Source: Antennarius striatus (Eukaryota > Chordata > Actinopteri > Lophiiformes > Antennariidae). Taken from it: a stretch of 64,000 bases of DNA. A program made the translations under genes and the position numbers. The notes beneath the pieces were generated by a model, which searched no databases, was not told the origin of the DNA, and worked only from the letters and a program-made list of their open reading frames with translations. The stretch spans positions 15,304,982 through 15,368,981 of the forward strand of contig NC_090781.1 in NCBI RefSeq assembly GCF_040054535.1, written 5' to 3'. Of the stretch, positions 12,922 to 24,400 are shown piece after piece; within the stretch, counting starts at the first letter, position 1, and each line of letters begins with the position of its first letter.

Positions 12922-15900
12922 ATGATCTCAACAACATCCAGCACAGCGGCAATGGTTACGCAAGGAAAACTCCAGATCAACTCTTTGGAAAATGTCGAAG
13001 GCAAGTTCTTTTTCTATTCTTTTCTTTTTTATGAGATGATAAATGCTTATTTTTTAAACAAAGTGTTGGGAATGAGTTGAAACCCCGTAGAAGCACCGAT
13101 TAGCTGGTAAATAAAATAAATGGAATAATAGTCGGCCACAAATGCAATAAACGAAAAATCCCTTACTCTAAATGTAAAGATAAATACTTTAATTCTCTGA
13201 CAGTCCTTATGTAACCAAAGGACAGAACTTGATCACCGGCTCTTTACAGGTGACATGAATATTTCAGCAGGCAATGCTGGCTCAGGTTGATGTTGCTGTG
13301 CCTTCTATAAAGATTAATTACATCACCGAATATGATGTCATTGCCCAAATTAAATACTGAATTGTCATTATAAATAAGGGACACACACTCATGTACTCCC
13401 ATACAGGCAAAAATGTCTTTTTCTTGCTCTCTTCAGATAAAACCTCAGGGAGACTGGGATGTTTTGGCTGGGTGCTGGTCCTTATATCCCTCCTCTTTAT
13501 AACATTTACCTTCCCAGTCACTATCTTCATGTGTGTTAAGGTAGAGTATACTGTCATTCATGAATGCTACTGATTAAAATTAGACCACAAAGTCAGATGT
13601 GTGTGTGTGTGTGCATGAAACAAGATGTGGTTATATTTTTATGTCAGTATTTGTGCTCTAAATGTGTGAGAGGAATTTAATTTTTCAATCCATCAAGACA
13701 GATGCTAAATAAATATATTTTCATCTTTTCACTTCAGCATCTTTTAAATGACTCTGGTCACATCTTTACATGTGTCTTTGACAGCTGTGAATGAAAACAA
13801 CATACAGGTCCTTCTCAAAAAATTTGCGTATTGTGATAAAGTTAATTATTTTCTGTAATGTATTGATAAACATTAGACTTTCATATATTTTAGATTCATT
13901 ACACACACAACTGATGTAGTTCAAGCCTTTTATTGTTTTAATATTGATGATTTCGGCAAAAAACAAAAAAACAAAAAATCCCTGTCTCAAAAAATTAGCA
14001 TATTTCATCCGACCAATAAAAAAAAGTGTTTTTAATACAAAAAAAGTCAACCTTCAAATAATTATGTTCAATTATGCACTCAATACTAGGTTGGGAATCC
14101 TTTTGCAGAAATGACTGCTTCAATGCGGTGTGGCATGGAAGCATCAGCCTGGCATCAGCCTGTGGCACTGCTGGGGTGTTATGGAGGCCCAGGATGCTTC
14201 GATAGCAGCCTTAAGCTCATCCACAGTGTTGGGTCTGGTGTCTCTCAACTTCTTCTTCACAATATCCCACAGATTCTCGATGGGGTTCAGGTCAGGAGAG
14301 TTGGCAGGTCAATTGAGCACAGTAATACCATGGTCAGTAAACCATTTACCAGTGGTTTTGGCACTGTGAGCAGGTGCCAGGTCGTGCTGAAAAATGAATT
14401 CTTCATCTCCATAAAGCTTTTCAGCAGATGGAAGCATGAAGTGCTCCAAAATCTCCTGATAGCTAGCTGCATTGACCCTGTATGGACCAACAATGGACCA
14501 ACACCAGCAGCTGGCATGGCCCCCCAGACCATCACTGACTGTGGGTACTTGACACTGGACTTCAGGCATTTTGGCATTTCCTTTCCTTTCTTACTCCAGC
14601 CTCTGGCACCTTGATTTCCGAATGACATGCAAAATTTGCTTTCATCCGAAAAAACTACTTTGGACCAATGAGCAACGGTCCAGTGCTGCTTCTATGTAGC
14701 CCAGGTCAGGAGCTTCTGCCGCTGTTCCTGATTCAAAAGTGGCTTGACCTGGGTAATGCGGCACCTGTAGCCCATTTCCTGCACACGCCTGTGCACGGTG
14801 GCTGTGGCTGTTTCTACTCCAGACTCAGTCCACTGCTTCCATAGGTCCACAGGTCCCCTAAGGTCTGGAATCAGCCCTTCTCCACAATCTTTCTCAGGGT
14901 CCGGTCACCTCTTCTGGTTGTGCAGCGTTTTCTGACACACTTTTTCCTTCCCACAGACTTCCCACTGAGGTGCCTCGATACAGCACTCTGGGAACAGCCT
15001 AGTCGCTCAGAAATTTCTTTGTGTCTTACCCTCTTGCTTGAGGGTGTCAATGATGGCCTTCTGGACAGCAGTCAGGTCGGCAGTCTTACCCATGATCTCG
15101 GTTTTGAGTAATGAACCAGGCTGGGAGTTTTTAAAAGCCCAGGAATGTTTTGCAGGTGTTTCAAGTTAATTTGTTGAATCAGATGATCAGGTTAATAGCT
15201 CATTTACAGTACCTTTTCATGATATGCTAATTTTGTGAGATTTTATTTTTTTGCCGAAATCATCAATATTAAAACAATAAAAGGCTTGAGCAACTTCAGT
15301 TGTGTGCAATGAATCTAAAATATATGAAAGTCTAATGTTTATCAGTACATTACAGAAAATAATGAACTTTATCACAATATGCTAATTTTTTGAGAAGGAC
15401 CTGTATATAATGTGTTATTTTCATTTGATTCATTGGAGGTCTCAGGAAAAACCCCTTTTCGCTGATGTTTTTTTTTCTATTTATATCACTATCATGACAA
15501 ATGAAGGACCATATGTTACCCTAAACATGTGTTGTCTTTGTGGCTGGCTGCATTTCTAACATCCAGATAGTGAAGGAGTATGAACGGGCTGTCATTTTTA
15601 GACTTGGACGCATCACAGACCGGAAGCCTAAAGGACCAGGTTTGTCATTCAGTGTTTTGTATGTGTACACACCACGGTAAGCACTTCCAGATTTGGTTTC
15701 TGGCTGCAAAAAGCAAACAAACAAACAAACAAAAATCATGTGACATCAAAGAAGGCTTCATCTAGATTACCACACAGCAAGGTCAGAGTTCCACTCCACC
15801 AGGGGCATTCTGTGCAGACTTTTTCAATGTTCAATGTTCTTTTCCCTGTAGGGGATGACAAAGTCAGTTGAGTTGTCCACTTTGATGGTTTGTGTATGAC

Positions 15901-17605
15901 TCATCCTTGTTTTATCGGGTGGTATTTTACAAGAACTACTACATTATAAGTTATTCTAAGTACAAAAACAAAAAACCCTCTACTATTTCCAGGGCTTTTC
16001 TTCGTTTTACCCTGCACAGATAACTTTGTGAAGGTTGATCTGAGAACTGTGTCCTTCGACATTCCTCCACAAGAGGTAAGATTTGTTTACATTTATATTG
16101 TGTACATCACTAAATAATTTGTGTATCTAATCTTTCATTACCCATCTTGATCAGTCTGGGTGATAAAAATAGTCGCAGCATCTAGTTGCAGCTTTTTACT
16201 ATGCAGATCCTAACCAAAGACTCAGTGACAGTGGCTGTGGATGGCGTGGTGTACTTCCGCATACATTGTCCCATCTCATCCGTTGCCAATGTTTCCAATG
16301 CACACTCATCTACGCGCCTGCTAGCTCAAACCACCCTGAGGAATGTGCTTGGTACCAAAAACCTGGCAGAACTGCTGTCTGACAGAGAGGGAATATCAAT
16401 CAGCATGCAGGTGAGGAAGAACAATGTAAAGCTTCTTAAGTGCTAGAGAGCAGGAGAATTCTGACACATACTTTGTGTGTAGGAAATTCTACCTTATTAA
16501 ATTCTATATTGTCCTTTGAGTGATTTTGCTGTTTTTTCAACAAATGCATGAGAAAAGGAAAACATATTTGCCTCTGGGGTTGACATTTCCCTTTACAAAC
16601 TCAGTAGACATGCAGACTTTATCATCATGTTTCTAATTAATTAGTTCACAATTCACTCTCTTCATGCATTTAATTTCATCTAAGCTCACAGAAAAATATC
16701 TTGATCATCAATTGCTCTTTTTTAATTGTTGCTGCCTACCTGGTTATAATAATTGATTAGTGACAGTGGTTGAGCAGGTCGTAGAGCGTTCAATGTTCCA
16801 AGATTGGCGGTTCGACTCCCGCTCCCACCCAAAAACACTCGGAGTGTGAGCTGACAGTGAGAGGTGTCAGCTCACCTCCGTAGCACTGCATAGGCGCCCT
16901 TGAGCAAGGTGTCGTCCCCCTTACAAGCTGCTCATTTGAGCGCTCCCCAAACGGGCTGCCCGCTCCTCTACCTCCTGTTGCATGCTTACAGGCCCTCTTG
17001 TGTGTGGTTGTGTGTATTACAGGGGCCTGCCCGCACTAATATGCATGCAATTGATTGAGGAATAGCATGCTAGAGTGTGTGTTCTTAATTTCCCTTCGGG
17101 GATCACAACAGTATATAAAAAAAACAAACACTGGCTTTATGTGACTAATATTTCTTAATGATTAATCCTCTGTAGGAATCCCTGGATGAAGCCACTGATC
17201 CATGGGGCATTAAGGTGGAGCGTGTGGAGATCAAGGACGTGAAGCTGCCACAGCAGTTGCAGAGAGCCATGGCTGCTGAAGCTGAAGCTAGTCGGGAGGC
17301 TAGAGCTAAGGTGAAGCAGGAAGATAAAGATTTTATTTTATTTCCTCTTGATGCATTTAAAATGTAAAGGGATGTTGGGAATAGAAAATAATGGTGGTCT
17401 GTCTTTTATTTAGATCATCGCAGCAGAGGGAGAAATGAAAGCCTCCAGGGCTTTGAAAGAAGCCTCTCTGGTGATTGCGGAGTCACCCTCTGCTCTCCAG
17501 CTCAGATATCTACAGAGCCTCAACTCCATCGCAGCAGAGAAGAACTCCACCATCATCTTCCCTCTGCCCATAGATATGATAGAGTGTTTTATGCAGAGGA
17601 AGTGA
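12922..17605 (+). CDS. stoml3: Stomatin-domain membrane protein, probably stomatin-like 3
   Basis: Stomatin/SPFH protein; the family forms hairpin-anchored oligomers at the inner plasma-membrane face and tunes ion channels (STOML3 in mechanosensory neurons). Exons: 12922-13000, 13437-13540, 15567-15639, 15993-16075, 16207-16410, 17176-17310, 17414-17605; all phases fit and give 289 residues (human STOML3 has 291). A hydrophobic hairpin with the family's central proline ([10 protein letters not shown]) is followed by the SPFH start [15 protein letters not shown]. Conserved blocks include [27 protein letters not shown] and [14 protein letters not shown]. The first intron needs a GC donor (AAG|GCAAGT). 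Start: 12922 is the first in-frame ATG after a TGA at 12907; 12952 has the better Kozak context and would give 279 residues. The SPFH core is as close to stomatin as to STOML3; linkage to 13q genes decides the name. Confidence 0.85.
13803..15405 (-). mobile_element. Tc1-like transposon with long IR/DR ends
   Basis: It starts TACAGGTCCTTCTCAAAAAA and ends with the inverted form GAAGGACCTGTA. The inverted ends are about 165-200 bp and contain an outer and an inner copy of CTCAAAAAATT(A)GC(A)TATT (13815 and 13985; 15225 and 15375), the IR/DR layout of Sleeping Beauty-like Tc1 elements. A transposase frame runs antisense between the ends. Inserted in stomatin intron 2. Confidence 0.9.
14086..15093 (-). 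pseudogene. Broken Tc1 transposase
   Basis: The expected ATG is at 15093 ([19 protein letters not shown]) and the expected end at 14086 ([10 protein letters not shown] then TAG), about the usual 330-340 codons. A stop follows within 30 codons (TTC TGA), and later parts lie in two frames. The DDE region shows [17 protein letters not shown]. Not functional. Confidence 0.85.
16755..17115 (+). repeat. tRNA-derived SINE in stomatin intron
   Basis: Same family as 11440-11830: B box GGTTCGACTCCCG near 16811, body GAGCTGACAGTGAGAGGTGTCAG and GCGCCCTTGAGCAAGGTGTCG, tail ACAGGGGCCTGCCC and TTCCCTTCGGGGATCAC. It ends 60 nt before the exon at 17176. Confidence 0.8.
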
Positions 17606-17819
17606 TGAATTGCATAGAATTACTATAAAAGCTATATTAAATCTGATTTACACTGTTGTTTTTAATATACTGTTATCACTGTTAAATGCTTCAATGGTAT
17701 CACTTTTAGCTACTTTAGCAGTCTCACGTATTTACTGCTTACCTGCACTTTGCACTTCTAATAGAATTTTCTATTTTTACTAAGGCTCATATCATTCCCA
17801 ATGAAAGAATATAAATTAT

Positions 17820-17825
17820 AATAAA
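17820..17825 (+). terminator. Polyadenylation signal of stoml3
   Basis: AATAAA lies 215 nt after the stop codon, in AT-rich sequence. A second, weaker cluster of ATAAATAAATAA units lies at 17998-18020. Confidence 0.5.
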
Positions 17826-17829
17826 TAGT

Positions 17830-19880
17830 TGTGTATATCCAGTATATCTGCAACCAATCTCATTTGTGGACATTTATTTTCTTATGTGATTTATTCTTAA
17901 ATACAAACTGCAACAATCAGTATAGACATGGTGCCTTGTCAATGACCACAACAATTTAACAAGCCACAGCTGCAGTTGTGAAGAGACAAATAACTCAATA
18001 AATAAATAAATACATAAATAAGTAAAGCACATGAAATATAAAATTAAATATAATGCACAATGACCTTATAAGGACAATCTTTTATATAATTTATCCAGAG
18101 CATGAACTTATGAAATACTGAATATGATTTTTACAAGGGAATTTAAAATGCAACAACCCGCAAATAATACCCAAATCTTTGTTGGATGACAATTGTAAAC
18201 AAAATCTCCTTTTTTTGGTGTTGAACAAACATTCAGTAGTTGAATACAATGTCATGTCCACAGGACACAGAGACAATCAGTGCAATCGCAACACCTGATG
18301 GCCAGAAATACCAATTCAGAATGCAGTAAAGCCTCCAAATTAAACGTAACAAAATTGTTGAAGCAGAAAAAGCAACTCTGCTACAACCAAATCCTTTTTT
18401 GAGAATATTCTACATTGAAGTGTTTGGTGGAGCTGATTATTATATTGTGTTATTACAATAAATCTATATTTTTCAGTCTATTTTTACAGGTGATTTTCTG
18501 GATGCGCTATGTTCTTTAAAACCATTAAACATGTTCCGTAGATCCAACTAAATATACAAAATAAGTCTTGCTAAACAGACTGACTCCTTACTTAAACACA
18601 CTAATAATACAATAAAGCTAATTAAAGTTGCTTCTCTTCAGTGTCTTATAATAATCCTGAATACCTGAGATTATTCTCTTCTCCCAGCAATGAGGTAACA
18701 GCTTTTCTTTTTCTGTCAGATTCAAATTGTGGACAGTAATTTGGTTTTAGTTGGAGGTACAAATGGAGACTGAATACTTAGAAGACATATTGGGGTCCTT
18801 TATATTTCCTCATGAGGTTTTCTGTGGTGAATTTTAAAATACAAGACTGAAATCCTTAATGGAGGAACACTTTGAGTCAGTTTGGGGGTTATGTTCATGT
18901 ATGCAAAGCAGTAAAAACTTAAAGAAGTGAAAAGAAGTTTGATATTGTTCAGATAATTGCAGTACCATCACCCAGTACTTTGCACTATACATATGATCCC
19001 CACAGCATGTGATTAATCGTTGCACTTCATAATATCTTCTTTGGGGTATCCACAGGATCAGAAAAATATTGTCTGATCCTCCACCTCACAGTTTGAGATT
19101 AATCCTAAATGTATAATATAATATTTCTTGCGTGCATTTGACTAAATTGTCCTGTTTCATTGTAAATATTACCACACTGTAAGTAATCAAAATATAATGC
19201 ATTATAACTGGAAGACAGAGCATGCTTCAAGGAGAGAAATATATATACAGTTTTACAAATTTTAATCAGTTTTATAGTTTCACCAGGATGGCAATTCAAT
19301 GGATTTAGAGTATGAGTTGTGATATTGTAATATGTAATATGGTGTGAAGGCAGTGGTCTATCATGCCAACGTTATCTCTTTACCCAGTTACACGTTCAAT
19401 ATGTACAGGGATTCTTCCCACGTTGACAGAAGAATTATATCGGCTCCATATACTTGAACCTGATTCCATCAAATAAATGTGGCAGCATTTGAGGTACTCA
19501 GCAGTATGAGTCCATGATGCTCGAACAAGACCAGTAACTGGATAGCCACCAATGAAGGTCTGGGGGCCATCAATACTAGTCTTGGATCTGGCAGGCTGGC
19601 CAGAGTGATCTCTTCTCAGCTCTGGTAGGTAGCACCTTGCACCTGAGGGCGTAGCAGGCAATGCAACCACCCTGCTAGCTTAGAGGTTTGCCAATGTCAT
19701 ACATTTAATTATTCTTCACTGGTCTCATGGGCGAACACTGGTACTGGGTGTTTGGGTCCTGTAACTATGTTGCTCCTGTGACAATCCGACTACTGTAGTT
19801 GCTTCATTGCAAAGTTTCTTACAGAAGTCCCCGTACATTTGAAACATGTAGATTTGGAGAGATACAGTATGCTGTGTCAC
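17830..19880. other. Convergent intergenic region, no gene seen
   Basis: AT-rich sequence between the 3' ends of stoml3 (+) and mtus2 (-). No exon, RNA gene or clear transposon is recognisable. Part may be distal 3' UTR of mtus2. Confidence 0.45.
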
Positions 19881-19888
19881 TCATCGTG

Positions 19889-20612
19889 TACAGGTAGTCC
19901 TCAATATACGAACATCTGACTTACAAACATGAGTAGATACGAATATCCTTGCGCCGCCATATCCGACTACTGTAGTTCCCCTCTCTGCTTCTCAACACAA
20001 TTACTGTACTACAGTAGAGGTTTACTTCACCCTACGTTGTCGTCAGGGTTATAAAACAAATACAGGAATTATTATTTTGCAATAGTAAAAAAAACAATCA
20101 AATTAACCAATATTTACATTCAATTTGTTGCTTTACGTCACAAATGTAGATGGCTGTGGATCGTCAGTCAACAGCTTGCTACGGCTGTTGTTGGATGCGC
20201 TTAAAAAAAATACTGGTCGAGAGTTCATTGAAGTATATTCTTCTTCTTTCTTATGTGCTTTTAACAGTTCACTGGTGGACAGACATAAAGCTGAGTAAAA
20301 TGATGTAAACTTAATTTTTATTTTTCTGCCTATATTTTTTGAAAACTGAAGATTGTTTGAAAACTGACATATATTCGTGAACGACAAACTCCAAACGACC
20401 TGCACCAGTATTTTATTTGACTATATATGTCCTGTAATTGTTTCTGGTAAGTTTTAGGGAATAGTGATTTCATATTTAGAGTAGTAATGGTATTTAAATG
20501 AACTCAAATTGTGATTATACATTGAAATCTAATAAAAAACAACTTATAAACTATTTATCTCACAAACAACCTCTCGGAATCAATTGTGTTTGCAGGTTGA
20601 GGACTGCCTGTA
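19889..20612. mobile_element. MITE-like element with inverted ends
   Basis: The left end TACAGGTAGTCCTCAA is matched in inverted orientation by the right end TTGAGGACTGCCTGTA. No transposase is visible. Internal blocks match the remnants at 6.1-6.7 kb, which establishes a repeated family. Confidence 0.65.
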
Positions 20613-21113
20613 CTTCCATACTTAACCTGGTCAGTTTGAGTATATTAACACTATAATACTTGGCCAAGATGGTAGAGAACAGAAGCATAACATGTTAGCC
20701 TTACTGTTAGACCAGCCAAGCTGATTTGTGTGCGCGTGTGTGTTTGGGTGTGTGTGTGTATGTACTTGTACATGGTTATGTAATAGATGGTTCATTTTAG
20801 ATTGCTAATCACTCACACACCACACTGAATGTATGAAATATCTCAGCATGACAAGGTAAACATACCCCAGAGAAGAATCCCCACTTTGAGAAGATCTCAC
20901 TATAGGTAGGTCTATGATTTTGCTGGTGGGAGAAAACTGACAGCAAAGGCGCTTCTTGTGTTTTTGTTGCACTTTCACTGTTGCTATGTCTCATTCGTCC
21001 ATCATCCTGAGAACTAGATGCAAAAATGGTGATTCAGTTGAGGTGAAAATAAGTAAATGAAAGACCATGACCATTATCGTACACTCTGAAATCTACAATG
21101 ATCAGGTATTTCA

Positions 21114-21119
21114 TTTATT
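21114..21119 (-). terminator. Candidate polyadenylation signal of mtus2
   Basis: TTTATT on + is AATAAA on the minus strand, 315 nt beyond the mtus2 stop codon at 21432. Further hexamers occur at lower coordinates, so the true 3' end is uncertain. Confidence 0.45.
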
Positions 21120-21431
21120 GCAGTATTACAGTAGGTTTGGTTTGTTGAGTGGAATAGAAAAACAGGAGGTTATACTTTTCCATTTTGAAGAATAAAATGC
21201 ATGGCCATCAGTATAATTCCTCAGGCCAGGTATAAAGTTTCTGGGCAGACTTTGGAAATTCATCACATTGTTGAGCTGTGTTTCCCATGAAACAGACAAA
21301 TCTTTGTTTGTCAACTTACATAGTGTTCAATTCTCCTCTTTCAACTACCCGGAACATTCAGAAGTTTCAAGATATCAGGGTGTCCAATACCAGACAAAAA
21401 AAGTATTTGAGCTGAGCTTCCATTGAGATGG

Positions 21432-24400
21432 TCATTGATGGTAGGAGTGTGGGCGGGCAGGGGAACCTGGTCCAGAGGAGGGTAGATGGATCGGGGAGTT
21501 ACTGGGTGACATACGAGGGCTCAGCTCGCCCGTTTGAAGACGCCACAGAAGCTCCTCATTAGTGCGACTTAGTCGCTTTTTCTCATTGCTCTCCTTTTCC
21601 ACGTGCACTTGCAGGTTAGCATTCTCTGCAGACAGTTGTCTGAGGAGCAAGGATAGACAAAATCAAAACAAAAATAGCACGCACCAGTTCTGCAATGAGT
21701 ACTCAATGGGTATTCTCCCTTTCTCTCTCTCTCTCTCTCTGTCTCTCACCTGGAAACAGCTACATTCTTGTCGATTCTTTCCTTCAGGTCCTCATTTTGC
21801 TGCTGTAACACTTGCAGTCTCTCTTCCAGGTAAACATTCTTTTCAGCCTGCTCAAAAACACAGCAAAAAAGGTGCACAACATTAAATTCTTCAAATGATG
21901 TATAAAAGTAAAACAGGCTTTGTGTTCCTTTAAAATGATACATGTTGTCAGTGAACAAAGTCAGAAATTTGAAGCCTACTATTTTTTCCAGTTCTGAGAT
22001 CTTCATCTCCTGCTGATGAATTTGTTGATTCTTCATTTCAAGAACTTCTTTTAGACTCTTTAAGTCCTCCTCAATATGTTTATATGGTGCCAAAGCATCC
22101 TGACAGCAGAAGATAACGTAAGTGAAAATCAGTTCAAGTCTTTAATTAAAACACACTTTTAAGTAACCACAAATCATAAATGATAACAATACATTATTTA
22201 AAAGCAATAAATAATGTATTGTTTGCTTGATTCAATTAGCTACTATCGCCAAAGAAGTCAAGATAACATTCTGAAACATATCTTCCAGGTCTTACCACTA
22301 TCTGCTCATCTGTGCTCCTTCGCAAAGCTTCTTCAAAACGTTTGGCTCGGTCTCTTAGGCTACAATTCTGAAAAGTTAGTGTGTCCACCTGATCCTGGTG
22401 ACCAGACAGATATTCACTTATTATACCATCACTACACACAAAATATATCATGCTTTGTATTGTTAAAAACGATAGCTTTTGACGAGAAATGGTTACCTGC
22501 AGTGACAGTCTGACTTTTTCAAACTCTTCTTCCAGAGACTTTGTCTGTTGTTCGTGGGCCATTTTCAAATCTGACACAAATTATACCATTATTTTTCTTG
22601 ATATTCTGACAGGTGAATCAATATTGTACAGTTTTTAATTCTTACTCTTCACGGTCCTGGCATGCTCCTCCTGCAGCGTGGCCAGTGTGTCATTGTGAGT
22701 CATCTCCATCTCCATCAAGGAAGTCTCATGGTTCTCTCTCATGTCTTCAACCTATGGCAAATAATAATCATAAAATTAAATTCATATAATAGACACTAAC
22801 TATTCACTCTCACAAACACACAAGCACAGATAATGTAACAGGTGACTTGGTCTCAGAATTCCCAAAATCTCAATCCAATCAAACGTCTTTGGGATGTTTT
22901 TGCAGAAAATTTCCCACTTCCCATCTCAAAGGATTTAAAGGATCTGCAGCGAAAGTTTTTATGCCAGATTTACGGCAACCTTTCTCAGCTGATTAGCTTA
23001 TAGCCCATCTTCATCAAAACTCACGCACCTGCTCTTGCTGCTTGAATCGCAGGTCTTCCAGCTCGATTTGTTGTAGGGCCTGTAGGCTCTCAGCCTCAGC
23101 CATGTGTTGCGCCTTCAGTCGCTCCTCCAGCGCTCCAAGCTCCCTCTGCTGCTGAGCCCGCAAACCTTGCAGCTCAGCATCAAAACGCTGCTCCAGTTCC
23201 TGCTTCTCCTGCTGCAGTTGCTCCCAGTGTGCAACACTGAAAGCTGGAGTACAACATGGAGCTTTAGGGTACTTCACTCCATCCAAATTTAGGTCATACA
23301 TAAAAGAAATAACATTGTTTCAATATGACGCCAAATGTTAATTAAACACATAAGATGGAGTTTTGACCTACTCTGTTGATTATAATTTCTGTTGATTTTT
23401 AAGTCTGGATGTTTTTTTTTTATCAACATGTTTAATTTTCCCACTTTACGCATTTATTGTTCTTATTCCTCTTCTCCTTTCGGCTTGTCCCGTTAGGGGT
23501 CGCCGCAGTGTGTCATCCTTTTCCATGTCAGTCTATCTTCTGTATCCTCCTCCCCTCACATCTTCCCTCACTATATCCATCCACCTACTCTTTGGTCTTA
23601 CTCTTTCCCTCTTGGTAGCTCCATCATCATTACCCGTTAACCAATATGCTCACGATCTCTCCTCTGGACGTGACCAAACCATCAAAGTCTGCTCTCTCTA
23701 ACTCAAATACATCTCACCTTGGCTGTTCCTCTGATGAATGCATTTCTAATCCTATTAACTTGGTCACTCCTGCAGTTGACACTGGCAGATGACCCGTAGG
23801 GCTGCATTCATGCACTTATTGTTGTTTTATTTATTTTATTCCTCACTACATGTTTACTCTCTTTTAAATTCATGAGTAGATTTTATTCTTTATGATTACT
23901 TAAGTGTGTTTTACTTAAGGCAGCACTTTTACAGCATCAGGTATGTCTCATCTCATGCCTTGTGGAAGTACAGTCCACTGTAAAATATGTGATGTGACGT
24001 GGAGAAAGCAGCGAGACATTGGCTGCTCTGCTTCCCGTCATGCCAAACATGTCACACTGTTTTCCTCTTACCCACTTCATCCCTGATTTTGGCGAGCTCC
24101 AGGGACAGCTCCCTCTCCTTCACAATGGCATTCTCACTCTGTAATACAAACACATATCATTGTAAACAAGTCTGAAATGTACAAATCACATTTACACTCT
24201 TGAAGTACAGCTGTAGTACAACTGAAACAAAACAGTGTGCTTCTGTTTGTCCAATACATCAATTTGAGAAAAGATTCAGATTTCAAACGACATCACAACA
24301 ACAGATTTGTTTCATTTGTAGTTTCTTTTACCACACGTGTGGTAAAGGCAGCTTAACGATCTGAATGTGAAGGAACTTGGACCATGACTGCCTTATACCA

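Noticed and set aside
12579..13004. ORFs just upstream of and over the stomatin first exon
   Set aside because: No homology, overlapping frames on both strands, and the stomatin splice model already explains 12922-13000.
12922..17605. Naming the gene stom (stomatin) rather than stoml3
   Set aside because: The core domain is about equally similar to both; linkage with 13q genes tips to stoml3, but a tree is needed and the name remains provisional.
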